A stretch of DNA of 64,000 bases from Serinus canaria (GCF_022539315.1 NC_066323.1:13753719-13817718); one strand, 5' to 3'. Shown: positions 10,701-24,175, numbered from the stretch's first letter. Translations and numbers: made by a program. The notes: generated from the letters alone by a model not told the origin.

Positions 10701-13700
10701 AACAGCATATCCCAGGATTCTGGGTACCAGAAAAAAAGGAATACTCCTCACTTGTAAGTGATGTTCTAAGGACCTCTTCACACAGGAACTGACTTCTAAG
10801 AAAGATGCAAATGTCAGGGGAGAGTGCTATGCTGAACAGACTTCTTATGGGAGCACTTCTGTACTGAAATGAAAATGTTCACATCCCGAGCTGAACAGTC
10901 TCCCCTGCAGGGGAACTCAAGTGAGCAGCCCCAGGAGCAAGTGCAGGTCCTAAGTTTCTTGCTAAGTTGACCATGTTTTCTGGGTGGCTCATTCTTATTA
11001 CAAATGCTCTAGATCAAACAAATACCAACACTTTGGAGGAGCAGACTGCATTAAACAGAGCCCTAGCAGATAAAGCCATTCCCTGACAGAGCACAGCTTC
11101 TGGTCAGATTTATCCAGCACCACAGCCAGCACAAGAGGTGCTGAGCATTCCCCTCTGCTGCTCACTCACTCTGCACCCACTCAGTGCCAGGGCTGAGGTT
11201 TGTGTCCAAATCTGGATCAGAGCTCTCTTTGTGCAAAGATACCTCCAAAAGAGAGGGCAGGAACAAGTGAGCCTAGACAGGGAAATCTCTCAGGCTTCTC
11301 ATGAAGTGAGCCTCACAGCTGATGAGTCCTACAAAACTCACCAAAAGGAATTAACTTCTTTTCAGGCCCTCTAAAAGCACAGTTATATTTATTACTCTTC
11401 ATTAACATGCATTTAGAATCCATTCTTGGCTATAATAATTTCTTTTTTGAGGTTCTTTCCTTTAGACCCACAAAACAACCAGGTCTTTTAAGAAAACACC
11501 ATAGATATTCACTTAAATGCAATAACTGGCTCTAACACTTGAGATTGTCCTTTCCCAAATCAGAGACAGAGGGAATCATTCACAAGCAGGGAAAATTGCT
11601 GAAGCAGTTGCTGAAAGGCCTAGCAAGGAAGACTGGGAAATGCCTGTCTCTCAACTACTAGTTGTGGTTTAATACTAGACTATTTCATATCATCTTAGAC
11701 TGATTTTTTTTTCCTTTTCGTAAATGCATTCACCTAAGTTGCCTGAATGGGATCTTTTTACTTCATAGCTTCAAACATTAAACAATTTTTGCAAAAATGT
11801 GTCTTTCTACTTCATGTTCTCCTATGTGTAGTTTTTAAAAAGGCTTAAGTCAATTTGTATTTTTGGCCTAATATTCTAAACACTTTCTTTCATCTGCTCT
11901 CTCTCTGTACTCCATATGCTTTGCTCAATACAAAGATCACTAACAGGCTAAGGCATGAATTTGATGTGTGTTTCCAGGATACAATTAAACCCTCAAAGAA
12001 ATCATATCAAATAACACAAGGCCTAAGGGCTTAATATATTTTAAAAATCCAAAATATTTTTCATATTTACAAGTATAGTCTGTTATTTTTGAACAAGTGT
12101 CTACTTACTATGCATAATCTATAATTTGTGCTACTAATAGAATGCCAGAGAAATGTGGAAAAGTATTCAAAATAAGTTTAAAAAAATTACTTCTCTTTAA
12201 GGGGAAAAAAAAATCCTGAAAACAACAAAAACCTCTTTTAGGAATTATGAAAGAGCTGTGTCCAAGCTCCCCTTATCTCAGGCTTGGCATCAGCCAGGAA
12301 GCACCTTTCCTAAAAAGGCAGATTTTTGGCAGACACAGCAATGACAAAGCAGCAAACAAAAAGGTCAGCACAAACACTGCTGAACAATTCATCAGAATGT
12401 GAAAAACCACACATTTTATGTTCAAAACTGCAAAGGTTTAACAAGAAACAAAGATATTGTTAAGCATTGTGTATTCATGACAATGTTTCCTAAATCTTAC
12501 TAAAGACTACAAAACAAAACATTCCTTCTTGAAAGAGGCTTTTGAGGGGTAAGGAGCACAATATGTGAGGAACCCAACCCTGCTCAGAGAGTGGAGAAAA
12601 ACAGCCAAGTAATTTCAAATGTAAACTTTTACCGTTAAAAAAAATTCCCTTCATTGAAACACAAATGTTGACTTTTCAATTTCATATTCTAGTGTTACTA
12701 AAAAAAGGACATTTTTATGAAGTCCTATAACCTTTCCTTGCAGACTTTTTTGTCATTCCACTTGAATTTTATTACCTATTTTGTAGTTTGTTTTGTTCCT
12801 ACTAAACATGCAGCTATGATATGTCTATTCTATACTCCTGTCACTTTCCAATCACTTTGTATCATTTTCTTGCCAAACACTAAGTATAAAAAAAAAAATC
12901 ACTTCTGCTTCAAAAGTACCACTCATGTGGAACTAAACTAAATCAAACAACAATTAACAATATGTTAATGAACTAAGCCAGAAGTTTAATGGAGATGAAA
13001 AAAAGCATTTCTAGCAGTTATAGTGAGGAGATTATCTTAAACAAGAGCTTCCTGCAGCTAAATACATCACATAAACAATAAATTCCAGTTTTTTATTACA
13101 AAAATTGATTTTTATTTGCAATAATTGGCAAATTTAGCAAAAGGCATAGACTAGAAATGGAGCATTTCAGCCTGCTACTAATAGAGTGGAAACTCACTCA
13201 TCTAGTAAAAAGTGGAGCATGGCAAACATAAAACACAGGGGCTTTGGCAAGTGATCACCACACCTGGTATTTTTTAATAGGCAAAATCCTAACAGAATGT
13301 ACAGCTATTTCACACTGAAGGTAATGAAATACTGGCTTCAGAGAGACCGCAGTCTCTGACAACAAGAAATGAGTTCTCAAGTTATGAGATAAAAATATAC
13401 CTGATATTAAAAAAACCAGGTGGTTAATACACCTTAAGTAGGTATATATCTTGTTAGCATAAATCCTGTTAACATTAATCACCATTTTCATATACACATT
13501 TTAGCTCCTCCTCACTTGCTGAATTGAATTCCACAATTATTTACAAGGAGAAATATTAGGCAAAGGAAGGCTAGGTTAGAAATCTCCAGAAACAATTATG
13601 AATATTTTTTCATCCTCCACAAACTCTTTTAATATTATTTAATACTAAAACTAAAAAGGAAACATAACACATAAAGTGATTTAGCTAAGAAATATTTAGC

Positions 13701-14100
13701 TCAGAAAATTACTGCACTGATTACTGCTCTGAAGTCCTCATTACAGTTCCTCACCATTCATGCTCTATAAACGTCAAGAGGAGCCAGCAGTGGTGTCCCC
13801 AGCAAACAGAGGGTGGGTGACACCTGACTGGGCAGGTTTGATGTCTGGAATTCAGAGGGGAATTGAAATTCACCCTTGCTCCAATGGCAGCTTCACCCAC
13901 ATCTGCAAGATGCAGCCTCTGTGTGTGACACACCTGGGGAAAGGTCTTGGGCAGCATCTGTGACCATTCCTGGCCACCACCAACACTCTGAATTTCACTA
14001 CCAGATACACACAAGCTTATCTGGGTACATCAGGTTTGCTGCACTCCCAAAAGATCTTTAATGTCCAAAGAACATTTTTTCTTGCTAAAGACAAAACAAT
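7756..14100. other. Unique AT-rich non-coding stretch
   Basis: I see no gene or convincing mobile element. Octamers occur at 9,740-9,747 (ATTTGCAT) and 10,805-10,812 (ATGCAAAT). A GC-richer patch at 10,860-11,370 and another at 13,770-13,990 hold short open frames on one or both strands but no recognisable protein. Short A-rich tracts occur near 8,128-8,150, 12,180-12,235 and 12,889-12,900. Confidence 0.55.
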
Positions 14101-14460
14101 TTCAGCCATTTTGTAGTTGCCATTTATATTGTCTATCTTGTTTAATAATGGTTTTAATTCTGCTTAGAACTCTTTGTAAATGTTTGTCTTAATGTAGTCA
14201 ACTCATTTGTCTGGCATTGACTTCTCTGTTTGTCTATTGTCCATGTGTCCAAAGCCAAAATACAACTGACTGCAAGCTTATTTGCATGGCTTCCCATGTG
14301 TCCCTGTCAAGGAAACTTTGTTTTATTATTTACTAATGGAAAATTAACCTTCTGTGCTTTTGAGAAATGAATCAGTCACCTCCATTAGGTAATTTATTGT
14401 CCTCTTGAATTTGCAAGGCAGATATCCCTTTGCAAAGGAGGGCCCTTCTATCAGTAAATA
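14101..14460. promoter_or_regulatory. CNE-like block with octamer
   Basis: This smooth AT-rich stretch is free of simple repeats and contains an octamer (ATTTGCAT, 14,280-14,287), repeated TTTGT(A/C) motifs and TAAT cores ('taatggttttaat', 'taatggaaaattaa'). It ends with TTTGCAAGG and TTTGCAAAGG motifs. The texture resembles developmental enhancers. Without an alignment this is only a candidate. Confidence 0.18.
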
Positions 14461-14991
14461 TTAAGGGAGGAGAACAAGCACCTGGGTGCTACCACTTCTA
14501 GCACTGGTCTGCAGAACAATTTCTGTTTCTTTATAGTTGATAAAATTTTTGTCTTTGCCTAGAGCCTCCACAAGACATGACATTATCATTCTGTAATTCA
14601 AACTAAAAAAAATTATAAACATATACAGGAATTGCAATGTCATGGTATTATAAAGTCACTTCTGGAATGATGCCACAGTTCATCTGGTTAATAAGTATGG
14701 AGACCTGATTTCTTCCAATACACATATATTTCATAGATAAAATCTTGTTCATACTAGCACTTAACCCATACCAAAATTAGATTTATAAATGAAAAGTGAA
14801 ATTAACTTCAGATTGCTTTATAATTATGCAGCAAGTAGGATCTGCTTAATTTAGACCATGCACACCAATTGCAGCCATAACCCTGACTCCACAGCCTCTG
14901 AATGCATCCAAGACAACAGTTGGGCCATATACAAAGCAGAGGGATATCATTCCTCAAAGGAAACAGCAGAATGTACAATTTATCTTTGCAT

Positions 14992-15015
14992 TTAAAGAGG
15001 AAAATACCTCTTTAA
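14992..15015. repeat. Small hairpin, 9-bp perfect stem
   Basis: The arms TTAAAGAGG (14,992-15,000) and CCTCTTTAA (15,007-15,015) are exact reverse complements separated by six bases. Stems of this length occur by chance. Confidence 0.9.
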
Positions 15016-18000
15016 GAGTGAGGGAAACCTATGGTAACAAACAAGGAGGGCAGGAAAGTACAGCATGTGTGAGCAATCCTCATTCACTCAGCTGGCAGGG
15101 AACAGATTTCACCAGCAACAAAGGTTGATAAGTCTGGCTTCAGCACTCTTGTACAGCTCTGTCTTGTGCCAAAATTGAACATAAAAAAGAAACTGGAGAA
15201 GTGCCTGGGAACAAAAATTCACTTCCGCGAGGTTTCTGAAAACTAACATGGTGTAGGGCTGGGATCTCCAGTATTGCACAGGTGCTGCCATGCAACGGCA
15301 TTTAAAAAGCAGCAGCACAGAAACAATGCAGTGTGAGGTGTTATACACCATGTCCCTGGCAGCAGGGCAGATTCAAACATTGCAAAACTGCTTTGGCAAT
15401 GAGATTGCAAAGCACGTGAGCACTGTCTGAAAGTATGCACAAATATTTATCCTATCTACACAAATGGGATCAGCAACCTTTATGTTTGAAGGATATTTCT
15501 TTACACCAAGCAGAAATAATCAATTAAGCTTTTAATTAATTCCCAAACAGCAAGACTTACTGGTGCATTTAGTTAGCTCAGAAGCAGATGATGTCTAGGT
15601 CTTATTACTGCCTCTTATATGCTACTCTGGGTAAAAACAGTTTTCCACCAAGGTTGATTTGCACTGCAGGGATATCTCCAAGCAAAGCCGGAAAAAATTA
15701 TTATCTATTTAAGCTCAGCAAAAGACCCACAAAAAATGAATCCATACAGTCACTCCCCAAACAGCATCAATACATGTTTTCCTGCCATAAATTCAACACA
15801 AGTTTGTTATGACACAGGAGCTGACTGGCATTGCTTTTGACTGATTTTGTTGCTTAGGTCAGACTCTCAAGCAATCAGGCTCTGTTTTCAATCAAGAACT
15901 TTGGACTTAACTAAATACACATAAATGTATTTGCATACAAACAGGAAAAGGACATAGGTACATAAGTATAGATATATACATATATATACACATACATCCA
16001 CACAGATGCCAGTTAGTTTGACTCACTGTTGATAGAAGTCTTTGGGTCTGGTGTTGCCTGAGAAAATGCTGAGTATTCAGATGCAGGCTTTCCTCATTGC
16101 CAGAAACTAAAGAGTAATTTATCCCCTCATCACTCCTTTCTGTGTGCCACAGAGGAGAGGAGCACTCTCCCACCATTTCAGGCTTGTTCTGGCACAACTG
16201 GACTGGGATGCAAACACCAAAGTGGCTGACTTGGAAAACTTACTTGGCCATGCTTTGTGAAGTGACACAGTGCTTTTCTACTCACCCTTCCCAAAGAGCC
16301 CTGGGAAGAGGAAGACAGAATTGGTGGCCTGGCTCTGCCACTTTGTGCCCCAGGAGGAGAAGCAGGAGGGGCAGGGCTCAGCAGTGACACTGCTTTGCAC
16401 AGAGCAGCCCAGGCTACCAGTGTATTATGCATTGTGCATTTCCTCAGTCTTCCAAACTTTAGAATTTGAACTCAGCTAAGTATTTCTTGGATTTGAGTGT
16501 GCATTTACAATATATGGTGTAGGAAATAAATGTGAAATGAAATAAAGAAATTATTGTAGACACCTTAGACAGGTATACCTTCTACTTTCAAATAAATACA
16601 GTTCTCATAGATTTCTGTGGGAGTCCTGAATGAATAATGACCAAATAAAAACTTGGCAATCCACCTTTATGTGTTCGTATACATTACAACTCATAAACAT
16701 GCAATATGAGCACAAAATATCCCCAGAGAAACTTCAACCACCCAGGAAAAAAAAAACCAAAAACAACAACACAAATGGTATGGCTTCTCTTACTTAATTT
16801 TTAAGAGCTGCAGTGTTGTTGATGTACTTGTCTAACATTTCAGAAATTCAATTAAAATACTCCTTCTGCACTGTTCCCAGATTTTTTAGATCTGCTCCTT
16901 TGAAATACAGGGTGATGCAAATTGAAGCTTTAATGGATACTGAACACCCACCTGAACACATATTAAAATAAAGACATCCTATGGGCAGTGGTACCCAGGC
17001 AGTGGCCTTGCTTCCAGCAGCATCCTGGGGTCCTTTGCCAAGGCTGTAGCAGATTTCAGATCCCTGACTGACAGAACCCAGCTCGTTCCCATCTCTAGGC
17101 ACTGCTGATTTGATGCTCTGCCTGCAGGCTGATCTGTGCTCTGTGAGGCTCCCTGCTCTCAGGCAGGGCACAGCAGCCCCTGCCCAGTCCAGGTGTCACA
17201 GCCAGGTCCCTGCACAGCTGCAGCTGCTCCCAGTAGTGCTCAGAGCCCAAGCAGTCAATCCCAGCTGATAAGCTCACCCAGACAGCTGCACCCCAGAGCA
17301 ATCAGCACCTTGCACACTTGAAGCACTGAGCTAAAGCTGGAGCTGCTAAAGCCAGTGTGAAAGACTCTGCAGGATTAGATGTGCAAACTACTCAGCAAGA
17401 TTTCCTTAGCCACAACAGACTGAAAATAAAAATGATGAAGTGATAAATTCCTCAGGATGCTGCTCTAATCAGCAGGGTTTACATAAGCGTGTCCTACCTG
17501 CGAACTGCACTCAAACATGGAATTATTTAATCAAAAGGAAATTTAGGTGCTTGAAAGGAAATAAAGGTTTTATTATCTGCAGGCAATTGTTCAGTTGTAG
17601 TGTTCTTGTTCATTGTCTGGGGGAACTGAGGGGATTCATTAATATATTCTGCTGCCACTTCCACTACAGATACAAGCTAACCACTGAAATATCAGAACAA
17701 TTTTTACTTTGTTCCTGCTTAACTGCACCATCTTCTGTCAATGTAAAATATTAATTGCCCAAGGACAATCAATCAAAAACTAAATTAAAATCAGACATCA
17801 AGATTTCCATGTCACAGGCTAATTTTCCTCGTGTTAAAGGTGATGGAAGTTCATCAAAGCCCAATAAAAAGGTGAGGAAAATTAGGCCCTGCCAAAATGG
17901 TGAGCAAAAAAGTTTAGGAAATGTGTGGGGTTTCGTTAGAGTTGCAGCACAAACAGCCCAAGAATCAGCTGAATGTATTCTATAACAATAACTAAAAAAG

Positions 18001-18310
18001 CCAAACAACAAAAAAAGGAAGTCTATTGAAAAATGAATAAAAGGTATTAATGTAGGATTTAATAGAGGATTACTTTAAACATCATTTTGACAGAAGTTTA
18101 GTGGAGTTTTTCCTGATTTGTTTTTTCTTATAATTGTAAATTCACCTTTGTTGCCAAGCTCTTGCTTCAGAGTGGGAAAGACCATTGTATACCTGTTGCT
18201 CAAGGCTGACAAAATGACAATTTATCATCTTTTGTTCAGCATATCCAATTACAGTATAGAGCGGGAAGAGTAAAGAAATTCTCACATACTCCACATCCTT
18301 TAGCTGCAAC

Positions 18311-18328
18311 AAAAAAAAAAAAAAAAAA
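18311..18328 (+). repeat. A18 homopolymer
   Basis: Eighteen consecutive A residues. I found no flanking duplication or source gene to make it a retroposon tail. Confidence 0.95.
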
Positions 18329-19452
18329 TAGAACACCAGTCTGCAAAGCCTTATCTTATTCAATTAATATTGACTCAAAGGTAAATGCAATGTACTCCAT
18401 AATTTACTTCTGTATAGATTATATTTATGCTATACTTTCATCACCCTGATTTTTGTCAAGTCATTGTTTGCTGACATACTTGATTTAGGTGTAATTTTGA
18501 CTCTCAAATGGTTACATAATCATTGGCCTCCTTTCACAGTCCATTATGTTAACCCAAATCTGCAAAAACACGATTATTTCAGTCTTAGAGCAGTTCAGAG
18601 ACATTAAATATTCAAAAGTTTCCCTTTTAGCTGCTGAGTGACTCCTGAATAACCATTAAAAAAAAAAAACCATCACCATCTAATAGATGCAATTGTAAAA
18701 AAATCACCGGCATATGCAGACATTGGTTAATTTCACACTCAGTTGTTACCCTCTTTTGGCAGCAACAAAGTGACAAAGTGAAGGGAAAATGAAGCACCTG
18801 AACTCTGCTATCATAACACAGATGTTGGACCCAGTGAACGGTGCAGATCAGGTCAAGTGTGCCCTGTCTGTGCTGCCCCCAGAGAGCGCCTGGCATATCT
18901 GCAGCTGCAGGGGCAGAGGTTGCTGTGTGTAGCAGCGTGACCTACATTTAAGGTGCACATACCCTTTCCATTTTCAGTAAACCAGTAACCTGCAATTAAC
19001 ATTTCAAATGCAAAATGTACTGCAGAAGGGCGGTGCTGTTCAACCTACTCTGTCAGAAGCAATCAGCATTTCCCAGTCCTTACACCACCAAGGCACATGC
19101 ATAAAATATATTTCTTTATCTGTTAGCACCCTCAGATTTCTGGCACCTTGCTATGTCTAGCACCACACTGACAAACTGAGACTCCTTTGAGCACACGAGC
19201 ATAAATAAACATAACAAAAAAACCTCCAGCTGTATGAACACAAAGGCCTTGTGGAGAGAAAAGAAAATATAGAGGTGTAAACAACAGTAAATTTACAGAG
19301 TGTGCATGGAGGGGCAAGGCTGAATCCTTCAGTCCACTGGGAGCACTACCCTTATTCCACCTACAGCATTGAAAGAGCAGACCCTGGACAGATAATTGCC
19401 CTGTGTTATGCAAGGTTGTGGTTCTGGAGTAGAACTGACAAAAGTGCTTTAC

Positions 19453-19485
19453 CTTATTTGTGGGCCAGCTCCTCAACTGTGGCTT
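19453..19485 (-). other. Exon-like segment (minus), 33 bp
   Basis: On the minus strand, the acceptor GCCTCCTCTTCTGGTTGTGC followed by CAG precedes 33 bases open in frame 0 (KPQLRSWPTNK). The segment ends in AAG before GTAAAG. It sits downstream of the segments at 19,716-19,835 and 19,630-19,645 on the same strand. Confidence 0.12.
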
Positions 19486-19629
19486 CTGGCACAACCAGAA
19501 GAGGAGGCAAATCAGAGACACACCAAAATAAAGTCAGGAAACAGCTTGTTCTCATCTCCCCCTGGTATCAGAGAGCTTAATCATGTGGGCAGGATTCTGT
19601 TTCTTTGCTATGGATGAAGCAATGGTTAC

Positions 19630-19645
19630 CTGGCTGCCTGTAGAA
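19630..19645 (-). other. Microexon-like segment (minus), 16 bp
   Basis: On the minus strand, a pyrimidine-rich acceptor (GATTCTCTCTTTTCAG) and the donor CAG/GTAACC frame just 16 bases. Both sites fit the consensus well. Sixteen bases would shift frame, and nothing but the sites supports it. Confidence 0.1.
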
Positions 19646-19715
19646 CTGAAAAGAGAGAATCTGACTTCCAGGCTAGGTTTGCCATCTCCTTGTCACACAC
19701 TTGCTTCCCACTCAC

Positions 19716-19835
19716 CTGACTGCTGAGTGCTCACAGGGACTCAGGCAATTCTCCAGGTTTTTGGAGGTATGGCAAGTTCCAGCTGCTGCCACTGTCTCAG
19801 GCTGACAGCCCATGGCCAGTCCTGAGACACCTCAG
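19716..19835 (-). other. Exon-like segment (minus), 120 bp, near-consensus sites
   Basis: This is the best paired splice signal I found. On the minus strand the acceptor is CCAGCCCTGTTTCCTTCCTAG and the donor is CAG/GTGAGTGG. The 120 bases between them are open in only one frame for about 32 codons (peptide beginning EVSQDWPWAVSLRQWQQLEL) before a TGA near the end. It would therefore be the end of a coding region or, more simply, an exon of a non-coding RNA. I recognise no protein. A missed old repeat carrying splice-like sequence is another explanation. Confidence 0.2.
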
Positions 19836-19839
19836 CTAG

Positions 19840-21149
19840 GAAGGAAACAGGGCTGGTGGGACGCAAGCTGAAAAGTACTGATGTAACACATAAAGAAAAA
19901 TAAATACAACCATGAAGACAAACTAATTGAAAAGCCTTAAACCCCTTGAAATGCATTTAAGGAGTTATTTAAAGAAGCCAAATGTAAAGCCAATTTGAAA
20001 GCAGTCACCAGTGCTAGCAATATAAGAAAATAATATCACTATTTGCTGTATTGAAGACTTCTGGAAGTAATTTTACTGTGATAGCATCATTGAATACTCT
20101 GTAGGTGTGTTAAAATTGGGCTGTTAAATGTTTGGATATTCACATTTATATAACATTCTGTGAAGATCCTAGGAAGGCTGAAGAAATTATATACTTTAGA
20201 GAGAACTCAAAAAAATTTATATCCATGAAGTTCAGCAGTGGCTTGGCAGCTAAGAAGAGCACAAAACAAAAAAACAATCACCAAAAAGTAACATCAAAGT
20301 GAAAGTAGACCTAGCTCAAACATTACCCAGAGGATCTGGGCTATTTTTTTTATTTGATTTCTGTGACATATCACAAGTGACCAGATGCTCCAGCATAAAA
20401 CAGGACACTGGGTCAGATCCTGATTTTAGTGAGAAACACTGACTGCAGCCCCAAAAGTAAGACACTGAGGTGACATACTGTGTGTTTCCCACGTATTTTA
20501 GCTTGGAGAATCAGTGAGTTGCTGACCAGGAGACAGAGATTCAACAGTTTTCAGCCTTGGTGCAATTTGCTGATTCTTCTAAATCACCAGATGTACACAA
20601 GAGTAAAAGAGTTGCATCAAAACCAAACATTGACCATCTACCACATGCAAACATGAAATTTAGAAATCATCATGAAAATTGTAGGCACAGTGTATGATCC
20701 AGGAAACCAGGCAGGCATAAAACTAAAATATGGAGAAAAGTTTATTTTATTTTTATGGTCTGCTCACATGCCTAAAATAATATTTTACTGAAACTAGGTC
20801 AGAAAGCTCAGAATCTTGCAGGATCAAATGCAGGAAAGAAAAACCCCACAATATCAGGACTGGTGAAAAAATCAGGTCCTGTTTTTGAAGTGTTCAGAAC
20901 ATGTTTCCAACATATCCAGTTTCTAGGCTGCTCAACTAATTCTACAGACTTCTTACACTTTTTAAATGAAAACTTTTACATGTTGTTTTCTCTTCAGGTA
21001 TACAGATATAATTCCATCAGAATGACCAGGCATGAAGTTATGGTGTTTGGAAAGCAAAAGCTCAGCTGGAGTTGAGACTTAATTATCCACAGCAAAGAGA
21101 GATTCTACAGCCACTCTGGAGGCAAAATATTCACCTCAGAGCTCTCCCT
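19840..21149. other. Unique AT-rich non-coding stretch
   Basis: I see no gene. A short segment at 21,061-21,080 is 17/20 identical to 21,153-21,172 inside the CR1 tail fragment, which may mark a partial duplication of that element or a second, eroded copy. An acceptor-like site (TTGTTTTCTCTTCAG) ends at 20,997 but has no good partner donor. Confidence 0.5.
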
Positions 21150-21204
21150 GCTTTCAGCTGGAGTTGGGACTGAGGGTCCTTCCAATCTAAATCATCCTAT
21201 CATG
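21150..21204 (+). mobile_element. CR1 LINE tail fragment
   Basis: The words 'ggagttgggactgagggtcc', 'ttccaatctaaatcatccta' and 'tcatg' match the end of an avian CR1 3' UTR with modest divergence and an internal deletion. Only the last ~55 bases are recognisable. Sequence from about 21,100 may belong. The orientation (plus) agrees with the CR1 fragment at 7.5 kb. Confidence 0.65.
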
Positions 21205-23236
21205 TTAATACTTTTAATACTGAATATTTTATTAAGTTATATTAGCATTTAGTAACCAAGTACAATTAATTTCTATTAGGTGGAAGTACATAGAAAAAAC
21301 CACAAAATTAAATAAATAAAATGAAAAATATACACATGATTAAAAAATAAGTTGTGTGAGTATAAAAATTTAAAATTTGCTTATTTAAAGTGTTCTCTAT
21401 GTTGTTAAACTTCATATCTACAAATTTTGAAGTCATTTGTATTCCATGATTATCCTAATGACCAATTCATCCAAAATTAATCTGTCATTTCTGCATGTAT
21501 TCATACAATACTCATTACAACCCCATTGGACCACTGAGGTCCTTTAAAAACCCATAAAGTGGTGTAAATTTCTACCATATTCCTGATGTTTCAAAGTTTC
21601 TGCTCACTCTCCAAGAGGACACAAAGACATTTTGATGTACAGGGTAAAAGTTTTGGCCTATTTTAATTTGTGGTAAAAATTCTGTTACCATCCATGTACC
21701 TGGATATTATTGCATATCATTCCAAGTCAGGGGCTAGACAGATACAGAGAGCACCATTCTCCTGCAAAGCAGCCAACTTCAGCTGTGGGGAGAGGTAGGG
21801 GGAATATATTGGAAAAAGAAATGAAAATTGTTTGCAGAAGTTCCTCACTACAGACTAGTCCTTGTTTGCAAAAGCTGATGATTCTATGACTGCCATATAA
21901 ACATTGAGGTAAACTGAGCCAGAAGTTGACTGAACCAAGAGCAGTATGAAATAATCTTACCAGATGGGAACTCTAAACATTACATTTCTGACCCTGATAC
22001 AATAAACAGTGTGCAAACAGATAGACACCTTATTTAGACACACATTAACACATTTTTAGGAGAAAAAGTGTGTTTTCTGACAGTTCTATTCAGCTCTCTT
22101 CAAATGAATGATGAATTGCTTGTGCTTTTAAATACACTGAACTGGGAAGCTAAACTAAACAGAGATGTGTTCCCTCCATACCTTCTGAAGCATAGTTTTG
22201 TGTCATTTAAAAGGTAAACATTGGAAGGAACACAGCAATATGTAAACAGTATTTACATTTCTAGAACAGCCTGTTTCCAGCAGGCTCCTCTGTGCTAACA
22301 GCAGCCTCATAAGCAGCAAGGTCCTCAGAAAGGAGAAAAAGGGGTTGAAATCCAAATACTATTTATTTGAAATTTCAGCACGATGTAGAAAGGTAGAAAA
22401 ACCTGAGCTCTGAAGTGAGACAGATCCACGCAAACCAGATGAGCTCTGAATTCTCTAGATCCAGCCAAGAGAAAACTGTAACCACATGACAACATCCACA
22501 CAGAAGATGGAACAGGTAGAAGTAATAAGATCTTGGCCCTCCAGCCCAAGAACTTAAAAATCTTTAATTGCCACTCACAAGAGCAGTGATTTCAATTTCT
22601 TCCTGTGCTTCCTGCAGTTCTTCAGACAATTATTTCAACATCTATCACAAGTGGTGAATCTTCAGGGACTGTAAGATCAAACACTCCATAACGAAACTGT
22701 GTTAAATCTGTTGAAACTCCAGTGTACATGTTAATTTTTGCCCTTGCAAGAGAATTATGGAAACTTCTGTGCTTGACCCTGATAAAGCCAATTCACAAAT
22801 ACTGCTCTTTGTGGGATGATTTTGTTTTTCCTTGGAAGCAAAATTTCAGATTATTTACTTCATTTAAGTGCATATATATACTCCTCAAGTCAAAACAGCA
22901 GTTCTGGGATCCAAATTTAAGGTACTATTCTCCTGCCAGAAGTATACCAAGTCAAAGTAGAATTATATAAATATTCACTTCCTATGTTACATTATTCTTC
23001 ATTCTAAGCTCATGGCTTCCTGACACTGAGACCTCTAAGAACAGTCACATTTTTGGAGTCCCCTGGGTCACACAAAAGAAACCTGCACTAAGGAGATGTC
23101 AAACATTCAGAAGTTTGGGGTTGCTCTAAAATATCTCTTTGCAATCAGGAGTGAAAATTATTTTCCACAAAATAATTCACAAAAACTCAGTCTGTGCCCT
23201 GGGAATTTGTGGGTAACACCTCAGGATTCCTGGTAC
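21205..23236. other. Unique AT-rich non-coding stretch
   Basis: This is single-copy sequence without recognisable repeats. On the minus strand there is an exon-like 34-bp segment at 21,700-21,733 (acceptor ending CTGTATCTGTCTAG, donor CAG/GTACAT, not usefully open). A 33-bp segment at 22,579-22,611 has peptide EAQEEIEITAL and donor CTT/GTGAGT but a weak acceptor; its E/Q-rich peptide follows simply from purine-rich DNA. Confidence 0.5.
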
Positions 23237-23308
23237 CTGAGCCCTTATGCTTCACACATCCCTGTGCTGGGCCTTCACACCAGGGCAGCAATGTACATTA
23301 AGGATTTC
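23237..23308 (-). other. Exon-like segment (minus), 72 bp, not coding
   Basis: On the minus strand, the acceptor ends GTCCTGATGGTCTTTAG and the donor is CAG/GTACCA. All three frames contain stops, so if used it would be untranslated or part of a long non-coding RNA. Confidence 0.12.
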
Positions 23309-23955
23309 CTAAAGACCATCAGGACAAGGAAGAGCCATCATTTCATCCAGCCTATGTTCTCCAGAACAGTAATGGTTTCTTTTCAGTACTCCTTCTCATG
23401 CTGGTGACCCCAAAGGGTGGAAAGAATTAAATAAGATTAAAAGCAGAAACAGAAAACAAAGATCAGACCAAACACTTAACAAGATAAGGACTGAATGCCT
23501 GGAGAGCAGTACAGCAAGGACAGCCACAGCAGCAGATTAAATAAAGGCACAAGCCTTAGTTTAATCACAGGTTTATATACTGTGACTGTCTCTATCCAAC
23601 CAGTAGAACTGGCACTTTCCTGGTTTTCTTCCCTGTTATTTTGATCTCAACATAGTTCCAACCTGTCAGGTATTAGGGATTTAAAGCTTAATTAGTTCTG
23701 AACAGGAATAAATTTGATTTCACTCTACAGAATTTCACACTTACTGATTATAATCATAGCAAAATGAAACAGGAATCTAAAGTAAAAGCCTTGAGTGACA
23801 ATACTGGAAATTATGCTAATGATTTTTCCAAAGTCTGATTGTAAACTTGTTGGAAACTGTTGTTTCCAAACTACTTGTAGTAGTAGGCGTCAGACTAAAC
23901 CCAGGAAACCTGGATTCAATTCCCAATCTCATGTTCACCTAAAGAGTCATTTTCC

Positions 23956-24175
23956 TTAACTGATAAAGAGGGACTGCTTCTCTAACAGTTCCTTATTTCC
24001 CAATCTTGTCTGCACAATCCTGCTTTGATTTGTTCTAAGCCTGGGGAAGAGCAAAGGCTTGAGAACCTCTCCAGCAGCAGGTGTTCGACCCTTGAAGAAC
24101 ACACCAAGCAGCTGCTGTTTCCTCTTTCTCAGCAAGGATTCTGCAGTTACCCAGGGCAGCACACAAAAACACTCA
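23956..24175 (-). other. Exon-like open frame after strong acceptor (minus)
   Basis: On the minus strand, the acceptor TCCCACTTCTCTCTAG is followed by one base and 72 open codons to a TAA stop. The peptide is basic and leucine-rich (it includes LLRKRKQQLLGVFF) and has the feel of a real C terminus, but I recognise no domain. An ATTAAA lies near 23,562 on the same strand. The exon-like segment at 24,323-24,407 lies 147 bases upstream on this strand; its open frame does not continue into this one, because splicing them gives an immediate TGA. Confidence 0.15.

Larger units (their letters stand above)
14461..19450. other. Unique non-coding stretch with GC-richer patches
   Basis: Two GC-richer patches (16,140-16,420 and 16,980-17,320) hold overlapping open frames on both strands without recognisable protein. 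They could be old, unidentified repeats. CpG is rare, so they are not CpG islands. Short ATAC-type sequence occurs near 15,970-16,000. Poly-A runs occur at 18,311-18,328 (A18) and 18,658-18,669 (A12), neither with an identified retrocopy upstream. Confidence 0.5.

Noticed and set aside
22579..22611. E/Q-rich minus-strand segment with peptide EAQEEIEITAL before a GTGAGT donor
   Set aside because: The acceptor side lacks a pyrimidine tract and there are stops in all frames shortly upstream; purine-rich DNA gives E/Q-rich peptides automatically.
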